From contig JAEWMT010000031.1 in assembly GCA_023393095.1 (NCBI GenBank), forward strand, positions 1-30,724: DNA of 30,724 bases, in the 5' to 3' direction. The translations under genes were made by a program, and so were the position numbers. The stretch's first letter is position 1. Every line of letters begins with the position of its first letter. This document shows positions 24,291 through 30,724 of the stretch, piece after piece. The notes under the pieces are model-generated. The model was not told where the DNA came from, did no database searches, and saw only the letters and a list, made by a program, of their open reading frames with translations. Source of the DNA: Bacillota bacterium (GTDB lineage Bacteria; Bacillota; Clostridia; Lachnospirales; Lachnospiraceae).

Positions 24291-25715
24291 ATGAATTTAC
24301 CAAAATTATTTGAGGACAGAATGAAGAAGCTTTTGGGGGATGAATATGAGGAGTTTTTACAATGTTACACGAAACCGCATTTTGGTGGTTTAAGAGTAAA
24401 CACTCAGAAAATTACTCCGGAGGAATTCGAAAAGATCTGTCCCTTTTCTATAAAAAGAATTCCGTGGGTATGGAATGGTTACTATTATGATTTGAGCGAG
24501 CAACCATCAAAGCATCCATATTATTATGCGGGTCTTTATTATATTCAGGAACCTAGTGCAATGACGCCGGCGAGTTTGCTGCCCATCAGCAAGGGAGATA
24601 AAGTACTCGATATCTGCGCGGCACCGGGTGGAAAAAGCACAGAGCTTGGTGCAAAGCTATGTGGGGAGGGTCTACTGGTGTCGAATGATATTAGTAATTC
24701 CAGAGCCAAAGCTCTTCTAAAAAATATTGAGTTATTTGGAATTAGAAATGCGCTCATACTTTCCGAAGCTCCGAATAAGCTGGTACAATACTTTCCGGAG
24801 TATTTTGATAAGATTTTAATTGATGCTCCCTGTTCAGGTGAGGGCATGTTTCGTAAAAGCCCTGCAATCATGAAAAACTGGGAACAGTATGGTGTGGATT
24901 ATTATAACAAATTACAAAAGGAAATCATACTCTTTGCGGCACGTATGTTAAAACCCGGAGGATATATGCTATATTCCACCTGCACCTTTTCTCCGGAGGA
25001 GAATGAAGGCACTATATCTTATCTTTTGGAGCAATACCCGGAGTTTAACGTGGTTAATTCTATTCCTGATGAAATGCTACAGAAGGAATTGGGAATATCC
25101 TATGAAGGTTTTGGTCATGGAAAGCCGGAATGGGTGGATGGAATTCAAGGAAAAGAAGAACTTAAAAATTGTCTACGACTGTGGCCGCATAAAATGAATG
25201 GAGAAGGACATTTTGTTACGTTACTTCATAAATCGTCAGATGGGGAAAATGTACGAGAAAATACATCCTACAGAAGTAGTACACAAGGGAAACCGAAGAA
25301 TAATCTTTCGGAAGAAGCTCTTGATTTTATTAAAACTTTAAAATTTCCAATCCGCCAGGAATTACTGGAGGTTCGTGAGGATCGACTTTATCTGTTGCCG
25401 GAAGGACTACCTTCCTTAAAAGGACTTCGGATTCTCCGACAGGGATTGTTGCTCGGAGAGATGAAGAAGCAGCGTTTTGAACCATCTCAGGCGCTTGCGA
25501 GTTCGTTAACCATAGAAGATTATGATAAAATCATTCGTTTTCAAGCCGATGATCCAAACGTAATTCGATATCTCAAATGTGAATCAATTGAACCCGAGGG
25601 AAATTATTCGGATGGCTGGTATCTGGTTTGTGTGGAAAACTATCCATTAGGATGGCTTAAAGTAGCAAAAAATAACTATAAGAACAAGTATCTTCCGGGA
25701 TGGAGATGGGTGTAG
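24291..25715 (+). CDS. RsmF-like RNA (cytosine-5)-methyltransferase (NOL1/NOP2/Sun family)
   Basis: This enzyme forms m5C in RNA, most likely 16S rRNA. The AdoMet-binding motif is DICAAPGGKST (107-117). The two catalytic cysteines are Cys181 in DAPCSGEGMF and Cys231 in STCTF. After the catalytic domain come about 200 residues matching the RsmF-type C-terminus, with a PUA-like end (GWYLVCVENYPLGWLK) for RNA binding; RsmB proteins lack this and instead have an N-terminal NusB domain, which is absent here. GGAGAGAG precedes the ATG. The target base is inferred from the E. coli homologue (C1407) and may differ. Confidence 0.9.
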   Translation: MNLPKLFEDRMKKLLGDEYEEFLQCYTKPHFGGLRVNTQKITPEEFEKICPFSIKRIPWVWNGYYYDLSEQPSKHPYYYAGLYYIQEPSAMTPASLLPISKGDKVLDICAAPGGKSTELGAKLCGEGLLVSNDISNSRAKALLKNIELFGIRNALILSEAPNKLVQYFPEYFDKILIDAPCSGEGMFRKSPAIMKNWEQYGVDYYNKLQKEIILFAARMLKPGGYMLYSTCTFSPEENEGTISYLLEQYPEFNVVNSIPDEMLQKELGISYEGFGHGKPEWVDGIQGKEELKNCLRLWPHKMNGEGHFVTLLHKSSDGENVRENTSYRSSTQGKPKNNLSEEALDFIKTLKFPIRQELLEVREDRLYLLPEGLPSLKGLRILRQGLLLGEMKKQRFEPSQALASSLTIEDYDKIIRFQADDPNVIRYLKCESIEPEGNYSDGWYLVCVENYPLGWLKVAKNNYKNKYLPGWRWV

Positions 25716-25816
25716 AAGATAAAAATGAAGTTTTGTTAATCTTTCACTTATATAATTTGTACTTGTATATTCCACAGTAAAACGAATTCTTACTAATCTT
25801 AACATGGAGGGAGTTT

Positions 25817-26539
25817 ATGTCACAGCAGCTGCGTCTGGATAAATATCTTGCGGATATGGGAATCGGCACAAGAAGTGAGTTAAAGACCTGGATTAGGCAG
25901 GGTAGAGTGAGTATAAACGGTGCAGTTTGCAATAAGCCGGAACAGAAGGTGTCTATAGAATTGGATGAAATCTTCTTTGACGGTACAAGGATTAATTATT
26001 CAGAATATATTTATTATATGCTTCATAAACCAGCTGGAGTGATATCTGCAACAATGGACAACGTCAATGAAACAGTGCTTGATCTGATTAAGGATAGTAA
26101 GGGTAAGGAGCTGTTTCCGGTAGGAAGGCTGGATAAGGATACGGAAGGGCTCCTACTTATTACGAATGACGGTAATCTGGCTCACCAGCTGTTATCTCCG
26201 AAAAAGCATGTGGATAAGGTTTATTATGCAAAGGTAATGGGAAAAGTAACTGAGGAAGATCGGGAAGCGTTTTTAATCGGAGTAGATATTGGAGAAGAGA
26301 GACCTACGTTACCGGCAAAGCTTAAGATTTTAAAATCGGACGAAGTATCTGAAATAGAACTGACCATTCAGGAAGGCAAATTCCATCAGGTGAAGCGAAT
26401 GTTTCAAGCAATTGGGAAAGAGGTTATCTATCTGAAACGCCTTTCCATGGGAAGTCTGCGACTGGATGAAGGCCTGGCTCCGGGGGAATACCGGGAACTG
26501 ACCAAAGAAGAAGTCATTCGTTTAAGTCAGTATAATTGA
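25817..26539 (+). CDS. RsuA-family 16S rRNA pseudouridine synthase
   Basis: The protein isomerises a uridine in rRNA, by analogy 16S U516. The 240 residues contain an N-terminal S4 RNA-binding domain (LRLDKYLADMGIGTRSE.., about 5-50) and the RsuA/RluB/E/F catalytic domain with GRLDKDTEGLLLITNDG, where Asp106 is the catalytic residue, then QEGKFHQVKRMF. The family is certain; RsuA rather than RluB or RluF rests on overall length and the S4 domain. GGAGGG lies 6 nt before the ATG. HAD and RluA-type genes follow on the same strand with short gaps, so a transcription unit is possible. Confidence 0.92.
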   Translation: MSQQLRLDKYLADMGIGTRSELKTWIRQGRVSINGAVCNKPEQKVSIELDEIFFDGTRINYSEYIYYMLHKPAGVISATMDNVNETVLDLIKDSKGKELFPVGRLDKDTEGLLLITNDGNLAHQLLSPKKHVDKVYYAKVMGKVTEEDREAFLIGVDIGEERPTLPAKLKILKSDEVSEIELTIQEGKFHQVKRMFQAIGKEVIYLKRLSMGSLRLDEGLAPGEYRELTKEEVIRLSQYN

Positions 26540-26591
26540 TATTCTATGATACAGGATAAATCAGTAGTAAAATAAAAATCAGAGGTATGGT

Positions 26592-27251
26592 ATGATAAAG
26601 GATGTTGAAGCAGTAATTTTTGATTTGGATGGAACTCTGGTGGATTCCATGTGGATGTGGGAAAGCATTGATCGAGAATATCTTGCACGGTTTAATATTG
26701 ATTTACCGGAAGACCTTCAGAAGAATATTGAAGGAACGAGTTTCACTGAAACAGCTGCCTATTTTAAGAAGCGTTTTAATTTGCCGGACAGTCTAGATCA
26801 GATCAAAAGTGACTGGAATGATATGGCGTGGGCAAAATACTTAAATGAGGTTCCTGTAAAGGAAGGTGTTATTGATTTTCTTAAGTATCTTTCCTCGAAG
26901 AATATTCCGGCCGGAATTGCTACCAGTAATTCAAGAAAACTAGTAGACCTGATAATCGAGAAGCATCAGCTAAAAGGATATTTTAAATCAATCCGAACCT
27001 CCTGCGAGGTTGCTATGGGTAAGCCTTCCCCTGATATTTATTTACTCGTAGCAAAGGATTTGGAGGCGGAACCTGAAAAATGTCTGGTATTTGAAGATAT
27101 TCTGGTCGGAGTTATGGCGGGTAAAAATGCCGGTATGAAGGTTTGCGCTGTTTATGATAGTTATTCGGAAAAAGAACAGAAAGAGAAAATTGAGCTTGCA
27201 GATTATTTTGTGCATTCCATATCGGAGGTACTTCAGTTGATGCAGCAATAA
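26592..27251 (+). CDS. HAD-family hydrolase (beta-phosphoglucomutase-like)
   Basis: The 219 residues form a HAD subfamily IA protein. FDLDGTLVDS holds the nucleophile Asp11 and the acid/base Asp13; GIATSNSRKLVD is motif II; GKPSPDIY holds the motif III Lys; CLVFEDILVGVMAGKNAGM is motif IV with the Mg-binding acid pair. A helical cap lies between motifs I and II. Such proteins dephosphorylate small sugar phosphates or nucleotides; the substrate cannot be read from the sequence. AGAGG precedes the ATG by about 5 nt. It sits between two pseudouridine synthase genes. Confidence 0.93.
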   Translation: MIKDVEAVIFDLDGTLVDSMWMWESIDREYLARFNIDLPEDLQKNIEGTSFTETAAYFKKRFNLPDSLDQIKSDWNDMAWAKYLNEVPVKEGVIDFLKYLSSKNIPAGIATSNSRKLVDLIIEKHQLKGYFKSIRTSCEVAMGKPSPDIYLLVAKDLEAEPEKCLVFEDILVGVMAGKNAGMKVCAVYDSYSEKEQKEKIELADYFVHSISEVLQLMQQ

Positions 27252-27299
27252 TATAATAGATTTCTCATTATTATTCCGTTTTGCTATATGGGAGGATTT

Positions 27300-28439
27300 A
27301 TGAAACAGTTTTATATACAACAGAATGAAGCAGGGCAGCGTCTGGACAAGCTACTAACTAAAATATTGAATAAGGCTCCGAAAAGCTTTATCTATAAAAT
27401 GCTTCGGAAAAAGAATATCACTCTGAATGGTAAAAAAGCGGATGGTTCTGAAAAACTGGTTGTTCAGGATGAAATCAAGCTTTTTTTATCCGATGATACA
27501 TTTGAGCAGTTCAGTGAAGTTGTTAATACGACAGAAGTAGAAACGGAGCTTGATGTAATTTATGAGGATCAGCATATCTTAATTATTAACAAACCACTGG
27601 GAGTCCTGTCACAGAAGGCTGAGAAAAATGATGTCTCAATGGTGGAATACATCATTTCTTATATGCTTTCCACAAAGCAGATATCAAAAGAGCAGTTACA
27701 GAGCTTTAAACCGGGAATCTGTAACCGGCTGGATAGAAATACCGGAGGAATCCTGATTGCTGGTAAATCACTATTAGGTCTTCAGGAAATGGCTCGTTTA
27801 TTGAAGGACAGAACGCTTAATAAGTATTATCTCTGTATTGTTAAGGGTAAGGTTGAAGAGAAAAAACGGATTGAAGGTTATCTGAGTAAGGATAGGGACA
27901 AAAACCAGGTAAAAATAATTACTAAGCCGATAGAAAATTCTGAATATATCTGCACGGAATATGAGCCGTTAGCATACTCTAAAGATACTTGCAAAGAAAA
28001 TGATAAATCAGTCTTAAAAGATAATGAAATAAATGATAATTTTGCCTTAAAAAGAAATGATGTAAATGACAAGTCAGCTTTAAAAAGATATAATGAAAAA
28101 GATAAGACAGTATTAAAAAGAAATATAACAGGAAAAGAAGAGGATGAACCTGCGGGCAGCTACACCTTATTACAGGTAAAACTGATTACGGGTCGTTCCC
28201 ATCAGATCAGGGCACATCTGGCAAGCATAGGTCATCCCATCCTCGGTGATTATAAATATGGCAGTCAGAAAACCAATCACTATTTTAAAATAAAATATGG
28301 TTTAACAAGTCAGTTGCTTCATTCCTATCGAATGGTATTTCCAAATTTAAGTGGTGAATTATCTTATTTATCAGGGAAAGAATTTGTAGCTAAGATACCG
28401 GAACAATTCAGGCAAATTAAGGATGACTTATTTTCATAA
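27300..28439 (+). CDS. RluA-family pseudouridine synthase with an inserted 11-residue repeat
   Basis: This enzyme makes pseudouridine in rRNA or tRNA. It has an N-terminal S4 domain (QRLDKLLTKILNKAPKSFIYKMLRK), the catalytic motif GICNRLDRNTGGILI (catalytic Asp145) and the RluA block ITGRSHQIRAHLASIGHPILGDYKYG. Residues 231-274 are an insertion of four 11-residue repeats (types NDVNDKSALKR and YNEKDKTVLKR) just before the last core strands; relatives have a short loop there. The reading frame and all core motifs are intact, so the enzyme may be active with a charged flexible loop. The ATG at 27300 has GGGAGGA 3-9 nt upstream; an ATG at 27288 overlaps that site. RluC/D subtype is not resolvable. 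Confidence 0.93.
   Translation: MKQFYIQQNEAGQRLDKLLTKILNKAPKSFIYKMLRKKNITLNGKKADGSEKLVVQDEIKLFLSDDTFEQFSEVVNTTEVETELDVIYEDQHILIINKPLGVLSQKAEKNDVSMVEYIISYMLSTKQISKEQLQSFKPGICNRLDRNTGGILIAGKSLLGLQEMARLLKDRTLNKYYLCIVKGKVEEKKRIEGYLSKDRDKNQVKIITKPIENSEYICTEYEPLAYSKDTCKENDKSVLKDNEINDNFALKRNDVNDKSALKRYNEKDKTVLKRNITGKEEDEPAGSYTLLQVKLITGRSHQIRAHLASIGHPILGDYKYGSQKTNHYFKIKYGLTSQLLHSYRMVFPNLSGELSYLSGKEFVAKIPEQFRQIKDDLFS
27990..28121 (+). repeat. four in-frame 33-bp tandem repeats inside the RluA-type gene
   Basis: Units start at 27990, 28023, 28056 and 28089. Each codes for 11 residues ending L-K-D/R (CKENDKSVLKD, NEINDNFALKR, NDVNDKSALKR, YNEKDKTVLKR). Because 33 is a multiple of both 3 and 11, the frame is kept. 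The DNA is A-rich, like the intergenic arrays. Confidence 0.9.
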
Positions 28440-28627
28440 AAATGAAATGCCAGACGATCCAATTCAGTATGATAATATGAATAGTCCCGCTAAAGATATG
28501 CGATCCCAAAATCTCATATACAATAAAAGTATTTCAAATGCATTTTTTTGATTTATCCGTTGTATTGGAATTGTTGTTTCACAAATATAATGTAATTTTT
28601 TACCTTATTTTATGAGGAGGTATGGAT

Positions 28628-29167
28628 ATGCCATCATGGAATTCCAGGGGCTTAAGAGGCTCGATGTTGGAGGAACTGATTAATCTAACGAACAGTAAAT
28701 ATCGGGAAAAAGGCCTTGCATTGATACAGAAAGTACCTACCCCAATTACTCCAATTAATATTGATAAAGAAAATCGACATATTACTCTTGCATATTTCGA
28801 ACAGAAAAGTACGGTTGATTATATTGGAGTAGTACAAGGAGTACCAATCTGCTTTGATGCAAAGGAATGTGCAGTCGATACCTTTAGCATGAATAATGTT
28901 CATGAACATCAAGTAGAATTTATGAAGGAATTTGAAGAACAGAACGGTATCGCATTTCTACTGATTTATTATAAAAAACAGGAAATCTATTATTATCTAA
29001 CCTTTGACCAGCTTTATGAATTCTGGGAAAGATCGATAAACGGGGGCAGAAAAAGCTTCCGATTTAGCGAATTGGACAGTTCCTATCAAATTCCACTCTT
29101 GGGGGGTGGCTGTATACATTATTTGGACATGTTGAAGAAGGATCTGGAGCGTAGAGAATATCTATAG
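28628..29167 (+). CDS. recU: Holliday junction resolvase RecU
   Basis: RecU cleaves Holliday junctions in Firmicutes recombination and chromosome segregation, and also modulates RecA. The 179 residues show the family start WNSRGLRGSMLEELIN, then KSTVDYIGVVQGVPICFDAKE, which holds the PD-(D/E)xK-type active site (Asp64, Asp77, Lys79 and Glu80 as candidates, with Glu15), then NNVHEHQVEFMKEFEEQNGIAFLLI. I choose the ATG at 28628, with AGGAGG 7 nt upstream; the ATG at 28622 is only 1 nt from it. A good TATAAT at 28586-28591 lies upstream but lacks a clear -35. In B. subtilis recU pairs with ponA; here an 11-bp repeat array follows. Confidence 0.93.
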   Translation: MPSWNSRGLRGSMLEELINLTNSKYREKGLALIQKVPTPITPINIDKENRHITLAYFEQKSTVDYIGVVQGVPICFDAKECAVDTFSMNNVHEHQVEFMKEFEEQNGIAFLLIYYKKQEIYYYLTFDQLYEFWERSINGGRKSFRFSELDSSYQIPLLGGGCIHYLDMLKKDLERREYL

Positions 29168-29229
29168 ATAAGAAAGAATACGAATAGAAAATAAAAAATT
29201 CTAAAAAATCAATATAGGAACAATACAAA

Positions 29230-29405
29230 ACAATATAATAGCGATATAAAAGAAATGTTAAAGCAATATAAAAGCAATAGAATAACGTTAAAAAAGTAAT
29301 ATAAAAACAATGTAAAAACCATGTAAAAGCAATATAAGAGTAATATAAAAATAATGTAAAAACAATGTAAAAATAATGTAAAAATAATGTAAAAGCAATA
29401 TAAAA
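29230..29405 (+). repeat. sixteen tandem 11-bp units, A-tract phased
   Basis: From 29230 to 29405, 176 bp divide into exactly 16 units of 11 bp with no slip. The consensus is [AG][CT]AAT[AG]TAAAA, for example GCAATATAAAA and ATAATGTAAAA. Most units end in a 4-5 nt A-tract, so the tracts recur about once per helical turn. A looser copy lies just upstream (29209-29229). Neither strand carries a credible gene. The array fills the gap between recU and the ProX-like gene. Confidence 0.9.
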
Positions 29406-29519
29406 ACATATATGAGCGTATTAGACTAGGATATTATTAAAGTAGTATAATTTGATGAATTAATCAGCAATTGATAAATCCTTTAGTAATACATAAGAAA
29501 ATAAGAAAGGGTAAGTTAG

Positions 29520-30068
29520 ATGGGGATAAATATTGACCGTACGGTTTATACCGGCAGACCGGAGCAAATCGGAAGACTGGATAAGGAGAACAGAACCTAT
29601 GATGTCCTTGAGCAGCAGGGAATTTCATTTGCCAGACTGGATCATGATGCAACTGCAACCATAGATGACTGTCATGAGGTAGATCAATTATTACAAATTA
29701 AGATATGTAAGAATCTGTTTTTATGCAATTCCCAAAAAACAAAGTTCTATTTATTGATGATATCAGGAAATAAAATGTTTAAAACCAAGGATTTATCGTC
29801 ACAAATTGGTACCTCAAGGCTTTCCTTTGCAGCTCCCGAATATATGGAGAAGTTTCTGGATATCACTCCGGGTTCAGTCAGTGTTATGGGTCTGATCAAT
29901 GATACGGATAATCAGGTTCAGCTGTTGATTGATAAGGATATCTTAAATGACGAATATATTGGCTGTCATCCTTGTATTAACACATCAAGCATCCGGATTA
30001 AGACGGAGGATCTGCTGAACAAATTTCTTCCCTATATAAATCATGAACCGATTATGGTAGAACTTTAA
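29520..30068 (+). CDS. prolyl-tRNA-synthetase-associated (YbaK/ProX-type) tRNA editing protein
   Basis: Stand-alone relatives of the ProRS INS domain hydrolyse mischarged Ala-tRNA(Pro) or Cys-tRNA(Pro). The 182 residues carry the YbaK fold: TYDVLEQQGISFARLDHDATATIDDCHEVDQLL, CKNLFLCNSQKTKFYLLMISGNKMFKTKDL with the conserved Lys region, LSFAAPEYMEKFLDITPGSVSVMGLIND and the closing CHPCINTSSIRI. The length and PGSVS..GL block fit the ProXp-ala (PrdX) group better than YbaK. AGAAAGGG lies before the ATG with 7-8 nt spacing. There is no adjacent proS, so it probably acts in trans. Confidence 0.9.
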   Translation: MGINIDRTVYTGRPEQIGRLDKENRTYDVLEQQGISFARLDHDATATIDDCHEVDQLLQIKICKNLFLCNSQKTKFYLLMISGNKMFKTKDLSSQIGTSRLSFAAPEYMEKFLDITPGSVSVMGLINDTDNQVQLLIDKDILNDEYIGCHPCINTSSIRIKTEDLLNKFLPYINHEPIMVEL

Positions 30069-30183
30069 AAGAGTCCGTCTTTATTGATACCCCCGCCATC
30101 TTAACCTGCTTAATACAGATGTTCTTTTTTCATGATTAATCACTCTATATTGATTAATAACGAAAGTGTTCTTTCCATTTATT

Positions 30184-30515
30184 TTACTTCTTAAATACAA
30201 TTTCTCTTACAGGAATTGGTTTGTGGCAATAGGGGCATTCCCCTATATGTACTGTATATTCCGTGTTTTTTTTGAATTTCCGAATTTACGTTTTATAGTA
30301 GCTTCCTTTTTTTCCATAATGGCTTCCAAACCAGAATAGACTTCTATACCATCCTCATGTTCTCTTTTAAATACAATAGAACTAAATGGAATAAATTTTT
30401 GGCAATGGGGACAAAATCCGGGTCGCTGGTCGTTTGGCCAGTTGATTTCAACATCTCCTTTTGCTGTCGTTATACTAAACTTTTTATCCTTATTTCTATC
30501 ATCATTTATTGCCAT
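30184..30515 (-). CDS. small double zinc-ribbon protein broken or recoded at an A8 run
   Basis: From the ATG at 30515 (AAAGGTG 7 nt upstream) the frame runs 90 residues to a TAG at 30243 and contains FCPHCQKFIPFSSIVFKR. On the minus strand, a run of eight A (plus 30266-30273) follows codon 80. A -1 shift there continues to a TAA at 30184-30186 and adds NTEYTVHIGECPYCHKPIPV plus REIVFKK, a second copy of the same CPxC..IPxxxIVFK ribbon. The full product would be 110 residues. The zero-frame heptamer A AAA AAA is of the slippery type, so programmed frameshifting, a recent frameshift mutation or a sequencing error are all possible. I do not recognise the family beyond the paired zinc-binding CxxC motifs. 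Confidence 0.65.
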
Positions 30516-30711
30516 GCGAAATCACCTTTCTTTCTAATGCTGTATCCATTCTAATTCATTACGCTACGTAACATGCAAGAGCTTTTTCAAATTATTTAGT
30601 TAAATGCATACTTAAATTCTTGATTGCACTAGTAAATTCATGTTTGTTGATTTTAGTCTTGCACAAAATGTGGTATTGTTATGTTGGTTAGTGGATTCCT
30701 CTCAATAAACC

Positions 30712-30716
30712 GGAGG
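30712..30716 (+). promoter_or_regulatory. ribosome binding site of a gene starting beyond the right edge
   Basis: GGAGG ends 8 nt before the window end, the right distance for a start codon at the edge or just outside. The gene itself cannot be identified here. Confidence 0.4.
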
Positions 30717-30724
30717 ACAACTTT

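Noticed and set aside
29209..29409. 66-residue minus-strand open frame
   Set aside because: It lies wholly within the 11-bp repeat array; the repeating FYCFYxIFxLFL pattern is a by-product of the repeat.
1..30724. tRNA or rRNA genes
   Set aside because: No cloverleaf or conserved rRNA segment was recognised in the gaps by eye; a covariance search would be needed to exclude them fully.

Overview
The window is low-GC DNA from an endospore-forming clostridium, most likely of the Lachnospiraceae type. The evidence is gpr and spoIIP, strong GGAGG ribosome binding sites, TTG and GTG starts, CIRCE/HrcA control of the DnaK operon, a Firmicutes-type LexA box and RecU. The order rpsT-gpr-spoIIP-(island)-lepA-hemW-hrcA-grpE-dnaK-dnaJ-prmA-rsmE is the conserved Firmicutes block known from Bacillus subtilis, with about 7.5 kb inserted between spoIIP and lepA.

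Layout. Positions 1-914: 3' part of a MocR/LysN-like PLP enzyme. 1071-1334: rpsT on the minus strand with its own promoter and terminator. 1563-4200: sporulation genes gpr and spoIIP. 4235-11710: accessory island with a MalT-like LuxR regulator, then a copper operon (copA, a copZ-like chaperone, csoR, an unknown lipoprotein, a membrane-anchored cupredoxin) behind a CsoR-like operator. The island is flanked by two diverged copies (87% identical over 82 aligned positions) of the spoIIP 3' end plus the adjacent promoter; the right copy now provides the lepA promoter. 11842-20676: lepA, hemW and the CIRCE-controlled hrcA-grpE-dnaK-dnaJ operon. 20842-30068: a run rich in ribosome, rRNA and tRNA functions (prmA, rsmE, an RsmF-like methyltransferase, an RsuA-type and an RluA-type pseudouridine synthase, a ProX-type tRNA editing protein) mixed with a small alarmone synthetase, a HAD phosphatase and recU. 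30184-30515 (minus): a small double zinc-ribbon protein whose reading frame is broken at an A8 run. The window ends on a ribosome binding site for a gene that starts just outside.

The least explained feature is a set of degenerate tandem repeats in gaps and in one gene: 16 units of 11 bp (29230-29405), 7 units of 21 bp (22990-23136), a 37-bp unit built from 11-mers (13904-14014), and four 33-bp units inside the RluA-type gene (27990-28121). Most periods are close to whole DNA helical turns and the units are A- or purine-rich, so phased curvature or a shared amplification process is possible. Other points of note are a perfect LexA-type box inside the rsmE promoter, a Cys-rich N-terminal extension on CsoR, and a 146-bp imperfect inverted repeat between gpr and spoIIP.
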